Source of the DNA: a bacterium
GTDB lineage: Bacteria; Bacteroidota; Bacteroidia; Cytophagales; Cyclobacteriaceae
DNA length: 64,000 bases
Assembly (NCBI GenBank): GCA_024743255.1
Contig: JANSWY010000005.1
Location: 62,001 to 126,000 of the forward strand
Reading direction: 5' to 3'
A program made the translations under genes and the position numbers. The notes beneath the pieces were generated by a model. That model was not told the origin of the DNA. It saw only the letters and a program-made list of their open reading frames with translations, and did no database searches. Shown one piece after another: positions 27,096 to 36,193 of this stretch (the stretch's first letter is position 1; every line of letters begins with the position of its first letter).

Positions 27096-29270
27096 TTACT
27101 TAATATTCACTTTGAGTTTTGCTTGAATATTATCCGAAGAATTACCAATATAAACTAAATAAGACCCCTTTTCCAGTACCCAGCTTTGGGAACTCTCATC
27201 ATAATATTTCAAACTTGACACAGGTATAGATATGTTTCCGTTTTCGGTTGTCCCTGACTTCACAGAAATTTTTTGGTAACCTTTTAGTTCCTTTTGAGCC
27301 CTTTCAACTTTTGACTTTGGTTTTCCCACATATACCTGGATCACTTCCGAACCATTATTTAAACCAGTATTCTTCAATTCAAAACTCACCTCAATCTTAT
27401 CTTGTTCTGTATATTGAGACTTGTCAGTCTTTACTTGTGACAAATCAAATTGTGTGTATGACAAACCATAACCAAACGCAAACTGAGGTTTGATCTTCTT
27501 GGTATCATGCCATCTGTAACCAACCAAAATACCTTCCTTATACTCCTGATCAATGCTATCTCCTGGATATGAAATTTCTCCAAATGAGTGAGCTGCATTA
27601 TCAGACAATTTCACTGGAAAACTAAAAGGTAACTTCCCTGAAGGATTAACATCTCCAGATATGACATCTGCCAAAGCATTACCAGCCTCGCTTCCAATGT
27701 ACCAGCCTTGAATAAATCCCTTTACATCATCTAACCATGGAGTTTCAATAGCATTTCCACTGATATTGATAAAACCGATATTGTCGTTAACCTTTGCGAT
27801 TTCTTTTAATAGTTCGACCTGACCAAATGGCAATCCATATTCTAGTCGATCACCACCTTCACAGTCCTGATGATGGTTTTTGTTAAGTCCTCCGAAGAAT
27901 AAAACTATATCAGCACTCTTTGCAACTTCTACTGCTTCTCGTTGTAAACTCTTAGTATCAACTGACGGAGTAACAACTCTACCATAAACAGGAGGTCCGG
28001 AGGCATACCCTAAAGCATGAACTATATTGGCATTCTTATATCTTGTTTTAAGCCCTTCCAGAGGAGAAATCTCATACTTTGGTTTCAACTCCGAGGATCC
28101 CCCTCCTTTTGTCATTGCCCTGATTGAATTTTCACCTATTACAGCAATCGTTATATTTTCATCTTTTACTGGAAAGAAGTTATTCTCATTCTTCAACAGC
28201 ACAATACCTTCCTGAGCTATTTTTCTGGCAGTTTGTTGGTGCGCCTCAGTATTGATGCTTCCTAATGGCTTATTGCTTTTAAGGTTTGTTCTGTACATCA
28301 ACCTCAATATCCTTCTAACCTTATCATCCAAAACAGATTCGGGAACTTCCTTGTTTCTCAAAAGCTCTTTGAAAGGTCCAGCCAAATAGTAATTTTCGTA
28401 AGCATTTTTCAATGAATAGGATAGCCCGTTGGTTCCTGTACCCATTTCAATGTCCAAACCATAAAGTGCAGCTTCTTTGCTATCATGCGCTCCACCCCAA
28501 TCAGTCACAACTACTCCATCAAACTTCCAGTCTTCCTTTAATATTTTATTTAGCAACACTTCATTATGACAGCAATGTTGACCATCATACTGATTGTAAG
28601 CACCCATAATGGACCAAACTCCTCCATCTTCTACAGCTACTTTGAAAGCTGGTAAATAGATCTCATGAAGTGCTCTGTCGCTAACCTTCACATTAATATG
28701 ATCTCTCCATTTCTCCTGATTATTGAGCACATAATGTTTCACACATGCTGCAACTCCGTTTTCCTGAACTCCCTTGATATATGGCACTACTAACTGAGAA
28801 GCCAAAAACGGATCCTCTCCCATATATTCAAAATTCCTTCCATTCAGTGGGGTCCTGTAAATATTAACCCCTGGTCCTAGTAAAACATCTTTTTCCCGGT
28901 AACGAGCCTCTTCACCAACGGCTTTACCATATTCATAGGAAAGTGATTCGTTAAAAGTAGATGCCAAGCATGTTAGTGCTGGAAAAGCGGTAATGGAATC
29001 ATTTGTCCAGCCAGCATAACCCCAATTATCCCAATTGATTTCAGCTCTCACACCATGAGGACCATCAGACATCCACAACTCTGGAATACCCAGCCTCTCT
29101 ACCCCAGGAGAACTAAACTTGGATTGAGCATGACACATAGCAACTTTTTCTTCCATGGTTAGAAGAGGAAGAATACTATCAATTTTTGATTCAATAAGAT
29201 GATCGGCATCTGTTTGAGCTAATAGTGCGCTCGAAAACAGAATGCAAAATACAGATGCAATAAGCTTCAT
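27096..29270 (-). CDS. bglX: GH3 beta-glucosidase
   Basis: A 724-residue exported glycosidase with signal peptide 1-19 (ending SALLAQ). The N-terminal GH3 TIM-barrel contains KHYVLNN and nucleophile Asp257 in VVVTDWGGAHDS. The second alpha/beta domain carries the candidate acid/base in CEGGDRLEYGLP. A fibronectin-III-like C-terminal domain ends the protein. The length fits periplasmic beta-glucosidases of the BglX type; the gene symbol is tentative. It would release glucose from cello-oligosaccharides. Its stop codon directly abuts that of the convergent regulator gene with no base between them. Confidence 0.9.
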   Translation of the reverse strand: MKLIASVFCILFSSALLAQTDADHLIESKIDSILPLLTMEEKVAMCHAQSKFSSPGVERLGIPELWMSDGPHGVRAEINWDNWGYAGWTNDSITAFPALTCLASTFNESLSYEYGKAVGEEARYREKDVLLGPGVNIYRTPLNGRNFEYMGEDPFLASQLVVPYIKGVQENGVAACVKHYVLNNQEKWRDHINVKVSDRALHEIYLPAFKVAVEDGGVWSIMGAYNQYDGQHCCHNEVLLNKILKEDWKFDGVVVTDWGGAHDSKEAALYGLDIEMGTGTNGLSYSLKNAYENYYLAGPFKELLRNKEVPESVLDDKVRRILRLMYRTNLKSNKPLGSINTEAHQQTARKIAQEGIVLLKNENNFFPVKDENITIAVIGENSIRAMTKGGGSSELKPKYEISPLEGLKTRYKNANIVHALGYASGPPVYGRVVTPSVDTKSLQREAVEVAKSADIVLFFGGLNKNHHQDCEGGDRLEYGLPFGQVELLKEIAKVNDNIGFINISGNAIETPWLDDVKGFIQGWYIGSEAGNALADVISGDVNPSGKLPFSFPVKLSDNAAHSFGEISYPGDSIDQEYKEGILVGYRWHDTKKIKPQFAFGYGLSYTQFDLSQVKTDKSQYTEQDKIEVSFELKNTGLNNGSEVIQVYVGKPKSKVERAQKELKGYQKISVKSGTTENGNISIPVSSLKYYDESSQSWVLEKGSYLVYIGNSSDNIQAKLKVNIK

Positions 29271-29385
29271 TTAATTAATGTTTACCCCTAAAAAAGTAAG
29301 CCAAATTTTACCCGAGATTAGCTTACAATAGAATGACAGATGTGCCATTCTTGATTGGTGATTAATTTAATCAATATCAAACAGA

Positions 29386-30099
29386 CTACCAGAGCTTGTT
29401 TCCTAGAACTCTATCCATTACTTCCTTTCTATAATTTCTGGAGATTGGAATCTTACTTTCAAGTATAGTAAGCTCATGATTCTCGAAACTATTGACTTTG
29501 TCTAGAGCAACAATGTAGGACTTATGCACCCTTAGAAAACGTTGACTATCCAACTTATCCTCTACAGATTTTAAGCTCATCAATGTCATGTACTTATCCT
29601 CTGATGTATAAATTACTGAGTAGTTCTGCATAGCTTCCACATACAATATATTCTGATAATAGATCTTTTCAAATTTGTTGCTGCACTTCACAAAGAAGAA
29701 GTCATCAGAAGTCCGGGTTGCTTCATCAGTTGATTGCCTGGAAAGAGTATGGTAGTCCTTAGCTTTGTTCGTCGCTTGAAAAAATCTTTCGAAGGTTATT
29801 GGTTTCAGCAGGTAATCCAATACATCTAATTCATAACCATCTAATGCATAACTTGGGTATGCTGTGGTGAAAATCACAATCGGTAAATTCTTATTCATTT
29901 TCAAATAATCAATACCATTCAAAATAGGCATCTGAATGTCTAAAAAGATTAAGTCTACTTTTTGCTTGTCTAATAAATTGCTTAGTTCGACAGGATTACT
30001 CCCCTCACCAACCAAATTCAAGTATTCTATCTGGTCGATATAACTTTTTAAGCCTTCCCTTGCTAAGGGCTCATCATCTATAACAACACAATTCATCAT
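29386..30099 (-). CDS. LytTR-family response regulator
   Basis: A 237-residue regulator. The receiver has VIDDEPLAREG, phosphoacceptor Asp54 (FLDIQMPIL), TTAYPSYA and DYLLKPITF. The LytTR domain spans about 130-235 (RVHKSYIVALDKVN). It overlaps the preceding kinase gene by 4 nt and is its partner. A candidate binding site is the 21-bp-spaced ATTGATCAAA pair at 31291-31321, between this operon and the divergent TonB-dependent receptor gene. Confidence 0.92.
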   Translation of the reverse strand: MMNCVVIDDEPLAREGLKSYIDQIEYLNLVGEGSNPVELSNLLDKQKVDLIFLDIQMPILNGIDYLKMNKNLPIVIFTTAYPSYALDGYELDVLDYLLKPITFERFFQATNKAKDYHTLSRQSTDEATRTSDDFFFVKCSNKFEKIYYQNILYVEAMQNYSVIYTSEDKYMTLMSLKSVEDKLDSQRFLRVHKSYIVALDKVNSFENHELTILESKIPISRNYRKEVMDRVLGNKLW

Positions 30100-31226
30100 T
30101 GGGAATCTACAAGGATTATTTGATTTTTATTTTGAGCCTGGAGCTGAAGTTGAAGTTCTACCAGGAATACACCATCTTCTTTAGAGATTATCAATTCATG
30201 CATGTCGGGATACAGAAGTTGCAGTCTTCGTCTAACATTCTTCAGACCTAAACCGCCTTCTGTTGGTATAGCCTCCCTTGACTTTTGTTGATAGGAAGAG
30301 TAGTTATTTGAAACTTTGCAAGTCAGAATATCTGAATCTACTCTTAGATCAATCTTAATCCAATTTACCTGATCAGGTTTTTGGCCGACATGTTTAAAGG
30401 CATTCTCAATAAAAGGCATTAGAACAAAAGGTGCAATATTCAAATTGCCATTGTAGTTTTTCAATAGCGTTTGTTTCACTTCAAAATTTTCGTTCAACCT
30501 TAGCTTCTCCAACTCAATAAAACTTTCTAAGTAGGCAATCTCTCTATTTAAAGGAATTTGAGGTTCGTTGCACTCATATAATTGATATCGCAGCAGGCTT
30601 GAAAATTTAGCCAGAGAATCAGTTGCCATATCTGTGTTTTTATTGATCAACACAAAAATGGAATTGATTGTATTAAATAGAAAATGAGGATTAAACTGAG
30701 ATTTCAAAAACTTCAACTCAGTTTCGAGTTTCTCTTTTTCCAGCTCCTGTTGTCTCTTCTTGGATTGAACCCAGTTCTTAGCAAGCTTAATACTCATTCC
30801 CAATGTCATACTTGCCAGGGAAGATGGGAAAGAGTTATACTTTAAGATGTGCCATGGAGAATCAGGATCCATTTTGAAATACTCCTGAAAGTCTATGTCA
30901 AATACCCATCCGCTGATATAGTATCCACTTAAAATCAACAGACTAGTAACAGCTAAATTGAGCGCCAGAAAGCCAACAAACTTCAAGTACTTCCCCTTTT
31001 CAAGGAACTGCGGAATCAAGTAATACAAACAGAAATAAACACTGGTAGCCTGAAATACCACGTAGAACAAGTACTTCATTGTATTAGGAGGATCCAACAT
31101 GGTGTTGAATGCCAGCAAAGCACTGTCCATATACAAACTCCACCAGAAGTAATGATAAACTCCCCAAAATGGAAGGTGATGCAGTTTATAACGGGTAATC
31201 CAGTCTAACTTCTTGAAGTTGACCAT
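30096..31226 (-). CDS. LytS-like sensor histidine kinase
   Basis: A 376-residue membrane kinase. Hydrophobic segments lie at about 22-42, 50-72, 82-103 and 133-148. A coiled linker is followed by the His_kinase domain with His181 (NPHFLFNTINSI). The ATPase part has FIENAFKHVG and GLGLKNVRRRLQLLY. First gene of a two-gene operon with the LytTR regulator, divergent from a TonB-dependent receptor. The signal is unknown; it has no extracytoplasmic ligand domain beyond the membrane segments. Confidence 0.91.
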   Translation of the reverse strand: MVNFKKLDWITRYKLHHLPFWGVYHYFWWSLYMDSALLAFNTMLDPPNTMKYLFYVVFQATSVYFCLYYLIPQFLEKGKYLKFVGFLALNLAVTSLLILSGYYISGWVFDIDFQEYFKMDPDSPWHILKYNSFPSSLASMTLGMSIKLAKNWVQSKKRQQELEKEKLETELKFLKSQFNPHFLFNTINSIFVLINKNTDMATDSLAKFSSLLRYQLYECNEPQIPLNREIAYLESFIELEKLRLNENFEVKQTLLKNYNGNLNIAPFVLMPFIENAFKHVGQKPDQVNWIKIDLRVDSDILTCKVSNNYSSYQQKSREAIPTEGGLGLKNVRRRLQLLYPDMHELIISKEDGVFLVELQLQLQAQNKNQIILVDSQ

Positions 31227-31290
31227 AGACGTAAGTTAACATAGATGTAGTATACAATTCTAGCCAATTACTCTTCTTTTATTTTGATTG

Positions 31291-31321
31291 ATTGATCAAA
31301 GTCCGTATTCAATTGATCAAA
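31291..31321. promoter_or_regulatory. Candidate LytTR operator: ATTGATCAAA direct repeat, 21-bp spacing
   Basis: The 10-mer ATTGATCAAA is at 31291-31300 and 31312-31321, starting exactly 21 bp apart; each copy contains the palindrome TTGATCAA. It lies between the LytS/LytTR operon (start 31226) and the TonB receptor gene (start 31488). The geometry is that expected for a LytTR dimer. It could control either or both transcripts. Confidence 0.55.
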
Positions 31322-31487
31322 TGCACAAATTCATGGATTATGGGTTTATTCATTCTATGTAGGATTCCAAATTAAGGAAATAGGGTTCATTCAGGCATTT
31401 CATAAAGTATTTACGTAGATACATCAATCCCTTTTAATAGAGTCTTTTCTCATTCATTTCTTTGGTCAAAACTCAATTATTAAAATT

Positions 31488-33923
31488 ATGAAAAAGACTT
31501 TACTACTTGTGCTTATTTTATTATCCATTGAAACCTATTCTCAAATATCCGGGAAGGTGAAAGATGAAAATAATCAGCCAATGCCATTTGTTAATATTCT
31601 ACTTTTAGCAGCAAATGATTCTTCAATGACTCAAGGTACAATCAGTGAAACAAACGGTCAGTATTCATTTGAATCGATAGTAGATGGGCAATATATTATT
31701 CAGGCCAACTTAATTGGTTATGAGGACTGGTATTCCAAACCCCTATCCTATTCTGGATCATCAATAAAACTGGATGACTTTACAATCAAAGAAAGTAGTG
31801 TTATGCTGGATGGTGTCGAAATAAAGGCTGAAAGAATGGTGATTGAACAAAGTATGGAAGGTACGACAGTAAATGTTCAAAACAGCATCATGAGCAAAGG
31901 AAGTACGGCTCTACAAATAATCGAGCGATCACCTGGTGTGGTATTGGATCAAAGAAACAATAGCCTTTCTCTTAATGGTCAAAGTGGGACATTGGTCATG
32001 ATTAATGGACGTCCAGTAAGAATGTCTCCAGCAGAAGTGATCAATCTCCTGAAAGGCATGAGTGCCGACAACCTGGAGAAAGTTGAGTTACTGACCAATC
32101 CATCTGCCAAGTATGATGCTGACGGTACAGCTGGAATTATCAATCTAGTCATAAAGAAAAGTGAAGACCAGGGAACTAATGGATCATTTTCCCTTTCAGG
32201 AGGATATGGTTATGGTTCTAAAGAAGCGGCCAGTTTTAATATCAATCATAGAAATGCCAGATCCAATTATTATGGTTCCTATAGCTTCAATCACGACAAT
32301 AGTTTTTTTGATTGGCGAGGTGTAGGTGGTTCGGATGTCCCAGCACTTGGCGGAGAATCCAGGTTTGATTTCACTAACAATACTGAGATGAGCAATCTGA
32401 GTCATAATTCCATGCTTGGTATGGAAACTGAATTTGAATCCATGACAGTTGGGACAAGCCTAATGTTCAACAGAAACGACTTCTCTAATAACATCTTTAA
32501 CCTTGGAAAATACAATTATGCAGATGGCTCATTTCTACAAGCCGATATTAATGTAATTGGTGATGGAAATACAGACAATCTTAATGCTACTGCATTCATT
32601 GATAAATCATTCAATAATGGATCAGGTCTTAACCTTGATGTTGACTATATCAATTACCGTAATGAATCACCAACTGAGGTTGAAAGTATCTACAGCGATG
32701 ATATTGGTAATGAGACACAGCCTGATAATGAATTATATGCAAATGGTAACAGAGGTCTAAGCAACACAACCATCCACATTGGTGTAGCAAAACTGGATTA
32801 TAACACCTCTATAAGCAACAATGTAAAACTAGAAGCAGGAATCAAGGGCTCAGTTTCTGAATCTAATAATAATGCTAAAATTGAAAGACTGACAGAAGGC
32901 GAATGGGTCACCGATTCCAGAAATGTGACCAGACTTGAGATAAAAGAAAATATAGCTGCTGCGTACGCAACAATCAACATCAATTTTGATTCTCTCACAT
33001 CACTATCAGTTGGCTCAAGATATGAATACTGGGATAGAAACTTCAGTGATAACACACCAGACAGAAGCTTTGGCAAGTTCTTTCCCTCGGCATTTCTGAC
33101 TAGGAAATTAGCCAATTACAATTCCATTCAATTTGTATACAACAGAAGAATCACTAGACCAGATTATAATGATTTGGCCTCTTTCTTGGTTTACAACGAT
33201 CCATTATCTGTCTTCACTGGCAATCCATTACTCAGACCAGCAATATCAGACAACTTTAAGGTCTCATTTCAAAATCAGGCAAGGAATTTCTCATTAGTCT
33301 TCACCAATGAAAATAACCCAATTGCCCGATATCAAATTACAGAAAATGATGAAAGTGATTTAGTACTAATCGCTCCTCAGAATGTGGATTATATAAGATC
33401 ATTAGGGTTTCAAACCTTTCTTCCTATACAAGTCACAAAGTGGTGGAACATCAATACTGGTGGAACTTTTTCATTGAGGGATTTTAGAGTGACTCACACA
33501 CTTCATCCAGCCAATGAGACTTATTTTGCTTATAATGTTTATGCAAATCAGAACTTTAGTCTACCTAAAAACTTCTCTGTAGAGCTCTCTGGCTGGTATA
33601 ATAGTTCGCATTACAATGGAAGCGTTAGATTGGAAGGATTTGGCATGCTAAATCTAGGTATTAAGAAAGAACTTAAAAACAATCAAGGCACTATACAGTT
33701 AGCTATTACAGACTTGTTTAAGTCAATGACTATCAAATCAAAGATTGGTGCATTAACTGAAGAAGCCTGGCAATCAAGTGCGCGAGTGGCATTTCAACCA
33801 GAATCTACCAACAACAGGATCTTTAGATTAACTTACTCCAGAACATTTGGTGGTAATAAGGTCAAAGGACGTAAACAAAGACAAGGAGGCTCTGATGAAG
33901 AAAAGTCTCGGGTAAGAAATTAA
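31488..33923 (+). CDS. TonB-dependent receptor, outer-membrane beta-barrel family
   Basis: 811 residues with signal peptide 1-18 (ending ETYSQ). A carboxypeptidase-regulatory-like domain spans about 19-105 (ISGKVKDENNQPMPFVNILL). A plug domain is at about 125-225 (IIERSPGVVLDQRN, LLTNPSAKYDADGTAGIINL). The rest is a beta-barrel of the OMP_b-brl_3 type, ending in a basic tail instead of the usual aromatic C-terminus. It lacks a SusD partner. It is divergent from the third LytS/LytTR operon and a likely target of it. The substrate is unknown; such receptors take up peptides, siderophores or glycans, or act in signalling. Confidence 0.87.
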   Translation: MKKTLLLVLILLSIETYSQISGKVKDENNQPMPFVNILLLAANDSSMTQGTISETNGQYSFESIVDGQYIIQANLIGYEDWYSKPLSYSGSSIKLDDFTIKESSVMLDGVEIKAERMVIEQSMEGTTVNVQNSIMSKGSTALQIIERSPGVVLDQRNNSLSLNGQSGTLVMINGRPVRMSPAEVINLLKGMSADNLEKVELLTNPSAKYDADGTAGIINLVIKKSEDQGTNGSFSLSGGYGYGSKEAASFNINHRNARSNYYGSYSFNHDNSFFDWRGVGGSDVPALGGESRFDFTNNTEMSNLSHNSMLGMETEFESMTVGTSLMFNRNDFSNNIFNLGKYNYADGSFLQADINVIGDGNTDNLNATAFIDKSFNNGSGLNLDVDYINYRNESPTEVESIYSDDIGNETQPDNELYANGNRGLSNTTIHIGVAKLDYNTSISNNVKLEAGIKGSVSESNNNAKIERLTEGEWVTDSRNVTRLEIKENIAAAYATININFDSLTSLSVGSRYEYWDRNFSDNTPDRSFGKFFPSAFLTRKLANYNSIQFVYNRRITRPDYNDLASFLVYNDPLSVFTGNPLLRPAISDNFKVSFQNQARNFSLVFTNENNPIARYQITENDESDLVLIAPQNVDYIRSLGFQTFLPIQVTKWWNINTGGTFSLRDFRVTHTLHPANETYFAYNVYANQNFSLPKNFSVELSGWYNSSHYNGSVRLEGFGMLNLGIKKELKNNQGTIQLAITDLFKSMTIKSKIGALTEEAWQSSARVAFQPESTNNRIFRLTYSRTFGGNKVKGRKQRQGGSDEEKSRVRN

Positions 33924-33999
33924 AAACAGTTTTTCTCAGAGCGAAGTGAGGTAACCTAATTCACAAACAGTTAAATTAGATCATCAAAAGATAATTAAG

Positions 34000-34503
34000 A
34001 TGATAAGAACCCTAATTTGTAGCACTCTGTTTGCATTTATCAGTTGCCTTGCTTCTGCTCAAGACAATCCACTAAGTAAGTTTGATAACCTCATGAACAA
34101 AACCTGGGTAGCAGAAGGAACCTGGGGAGATGGTAGTAAGTTTAAACAAGAAATGAGCTATTCATACGGTCTGGGCGAACAAATTGTCATTGCAAAATCA
34201 AAAGGATTCATCAACCAGGACGCTACAGAATTTGGAGATCGAAATCACGGCATCCGAAAGTTTGATAAAGAGTCTGGAAAGTACCTCTTCTGGGAATTTG
34301 ATGTTTTTGGTGGGACTACAACTGGAGAAATTCTGTTTCAGGATAACAGTGTTATTTATGTATACGAATATGGTGGTTCAGTAATCTCTGACGTCTGGAA
34401 GTACGTTGATGAAAAAACCTATGACTACTCAGTTGGCAATTGGGTTGATGGCAAGCAAAGTCAGGTTTACCTCAAAACTCAGTTTGTTTTGAAGGAGGAC
34501 TAA
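34000..34503 (+). CDS. Secreted protein of unknown function
   Basis: 167 residues with signal peptide 1-20 (CLASAQ). The mature part is rich in beta-strands, with WVAEGTWGDGSKF, a conserved-looking HGIRKFDKESGKYLFWEFDV and a final strand QVYLKTQFVL. The pattern suggests a small lipocalin-like or START-like barrel, similar in feel to DUF1579 proteins, but I cannot assign a family. It is 76 nt after the TonB receptor gene on the same strand and may be co-transcribed. Its stop codon overlaps that of the convergent channel gene. Confidence 0.65.
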   Translation: MIRTLICSTLFAFISCLASAQDNPLSKFDNLMNKTWVAEGTWGDGSKFKQEMSYSYGLGEQIVIAKSKGFINQDATEFGDRNHGIRKFDKESGKYLFWEFDVFGGTTTGEILFQDNSVIYVYEYGGSVISDVWKYVDEKTYDYSVGNWVDGKQSQVYLKTQFVLKED

Positions 34504-35294
34504 TCGCTTTTACGTTCCTCCAGGACTGCAAGAATAATTATAGATAAGACCACTGCGCTGAAGACCCAAAATAGTGTTGAAAGGTTTTCTTTGAATACTG
34601 CCTGGTAGAATAGTGCTCCATATGTTCCACCAACAACTGGTCCAGCTACTGGTATCCAACTATACTTCCATCCCGATGGCCCTTTTCCAGCTATTGGTAA
34701 TAAGAAATGAGCAATTCTAGGTCCCAAATCCCTTGCAGGGTTAATCGCATAACCTGTGGTCCCTCCAAGGCTCTGGCCAATTGCTACGATCAGGAAACCA
34801 ACAATTAAAGGATTTAATCCTTTAGAAAATTCATTGGCCCCAATAAACATTAAAGCTAAAAGCAACACAAAGGTTCCTATTACTTCACTCAATAAATTGG
34901 CCCAAGTTCTGTCTATTGCAGGAGTATTAGCATAACATGCCAACTTAGCACCTTGATCTTCTGTCCTTTTCCAATGAGGTAAATAGTGCAACCAAACAAT
35001 TGCAGCTCCAATAATAGCTCCGACGAACTGACCTGTTATATAATATGGCACTTTAGCCCATTCTAATTCACCAACACTTGCCAAGCCTATCGTAACTGCG
35101 GGATTAATATGAGCTCCGCTAATTGATCCAACAGCATATATTGCCATAGTAACAGCGAGACCCCATGCCAATGTAATTACTATCCATCCGCCTCCTTCGC
35201 CCTTACTATCTTTTAGTAGTACACCTGCAACTACACCGTTCCCTAAAATTATCAGGATCATTGTACCTATCAGCTCAGCTAGAAAATTTGACAT
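34500..35294 (-). CDS. glpF: MIP-family channel, GlpF (glycerol facilitator) type
   Basis: A 264-residue six-helix channel with both half-helix motifs: NPA at 64-66 (AHINPAVTIG) and NPA at 185-187 followed by Arg188-Asp189 (INPARDLGPR). The Asp after the second NPAR and the aligned Trp44 (AWGLAVTMAIY) are signs of aquaglyceroporins rather than strict water channels; Tyr182 replaces the filter Phe of E. coli GlpF. No glycerol kinase gene is adjacent. It is last in a same-strand series of GH9, GPH transporter, GH1 and carbonic anhydrase genes, 74 nt after the last of these. The substrate may be glycerol, another small solute or dissolved gas. Confidence 0.88.
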   Translation of the reverse strand: MSNFLAELIGTMILIILGNGVVAGVLLKDSKGEGGGWIVITLAWGLAVTMAIYAVGSISGAHINPAVTIGLASVGELEWAKVPYYITGQFVGAIIGAAIVWLHYLPHWKRTEDQGAKLACYANTPAIDRTWANLLSEVIGTFVLLLALMFIGANEFSKGLNPLIVGFLIVAIGQSLGGTTGYAINPARDLGPRIAHFLLPIAGKGPSGWKYSWIPVAGPVVGGTYGALFYQAVFKENLSTLFWVFSAVVLSIIILAVLEERKSD

Positions 35295-35368
35295 ATCAGT
35301 TAATTGTTACTTAGCAGCAACTTAATCAAATTTTGGACTAACTGAAATTTGGGACGTTCAATATTGTG

Positions 35369-36133
35369 TTAATTACTACTTGAGTGAAACACCACTCTGT
35401 CATTCACCTCTTGGATTGGTCTATTATCGTCTTTGATAATTTCATGAATTGCATCAATCTGCTCTTTTGTGGCTTCAACTGGCTCTTCAAGGACAATCCA
35501 GTTTATTCCTTCAGTACAAGGTGGAGTGGTAAATGAGCCGGAGTAATAATAGAATTTATCAAGGTGCTTGGGAAAAGTCTCGTTAGGATCAGCTTTTTCG
35601 TCAGCTTTCAGTTCTTCATTCACATGACTAGGAAGAGATTTCATAAAATGTTGGATGAAGTGATTATTGTGTTCACCTTCTTCAATCAAAACAGCAACTA
35701 CGGCAAATTTCCCAGATTCACTTTGATGTACAAAATGGATTTCCATCGCAAAATTCTCACCATCTATCTGATGTTCAGATGGTGTGTGAAAATGAAATTG
35801 CTTCATAGAGTAGCTAATGCCACCAAAAGTCAATGCTTTCTCTTCATCAATCTTTTCAATAAGTGTGTGACCGTTATTGATTAAATCAACAAAGAATGGG
35901 TGATAATGAAACTCTAAACTTATGCCATTGGTGTCTTCAGAATTAGATGAAATGATATTAATTGGAGACTGAGACTTTCCATTACAACTGCTGAACTCTG
36001 GATCTATTTCAAACCAATGTTCCGGACCAAATTCTCCTGAATAAGACCAGTCATGAGACTGAGCTTGTAAGTTTATCCCATTGCACAAAAAGACAGTTGT
36101 TAGAATGAATAAAAGAAATCCCGTGATACGCAT
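35369..36133 (-). CDS. Alpha-class carbonic anhydrase, exported
   Basis: 254 residues with signal peptide about 1-25. It is a full alpha-carbonic anhydrase: SQSPINI near residue 55, zinc ligands His114 and His116 (QFHFHTPSEH) and His133 (MEIHFVH), and YSGSFTTPPCTEGINW. Cys50 and the Cys in TPPC are placed for the usual disulfide. It converts CO2 and bicarbonate in the periplasm. It lies 60 nt after the GH1 gene and 74 nt before the GlpF-type channel gene. The start codon sits in the loop of a 10-bp perfect hairpin (36120-36158), suggesting translational control. Confidence 0.93.
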   Translation of the reverse strand: MRITGFLLFILTTVFLCNGINLQAQSHDWSYSGEFGPEHWFEIDPEFSSCNGKSQSPINIISSNSEDTNGISLEFHYHPFFVDLINNGHTLIEKIDEEKALTFGGISYSMKQFHFHTPSEHQIDGENFAMEIHFVHQSESGKFAVVAVLIEEGEHNNHFIQHFMKSLPSHVNEELKADEKADPNETFPKHLDKFYYYSGSFTTPPCTEGINWIVLEEPVEATKEQIDAIHEIIKDDNRPIQEVNDRVVFHSSSN

Positions 36134-36158
36134 ACGATAAAGTACAATGTATCACGGG
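36120..36158 (-). promoter_or_regulatory. 10-bp hairpin enclosing the carbonic anhydrase start codon
   Basis: CCCGTGATAC (36120-36129) and GTATCACGGG (36149-36158) are perfectly complementary, with a 19-nt loop that contains the ATG (36131-36133) and the bases before it. In mRNA this would hide the start. After the second arm the transcript is U-rich (ATTTCTTTTATTC), so it may double as a weak terminator of upstream transcription. Confidence 0.6.
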
Positions 36159-36193
36159 TATAAAATATGATTATTATCAGTTTTTAAAGCTTA

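Noticed and set aside
29351-29380. AT-rich imperfect inverted repeat after the third LytTR gene
   Set aside because: Pairing is interrupted and almost all A-T, with no clear T-tract; it could be chance in AT-rich DNA.
27096-31226. Search for a SusC/SusD pair near the glycosidase genes
   Set aside because: No SusD-like lipoprotein was found, and the TonB receptor at 31488 is of the OMP_b-brl_3 type with no SusD partner gene.
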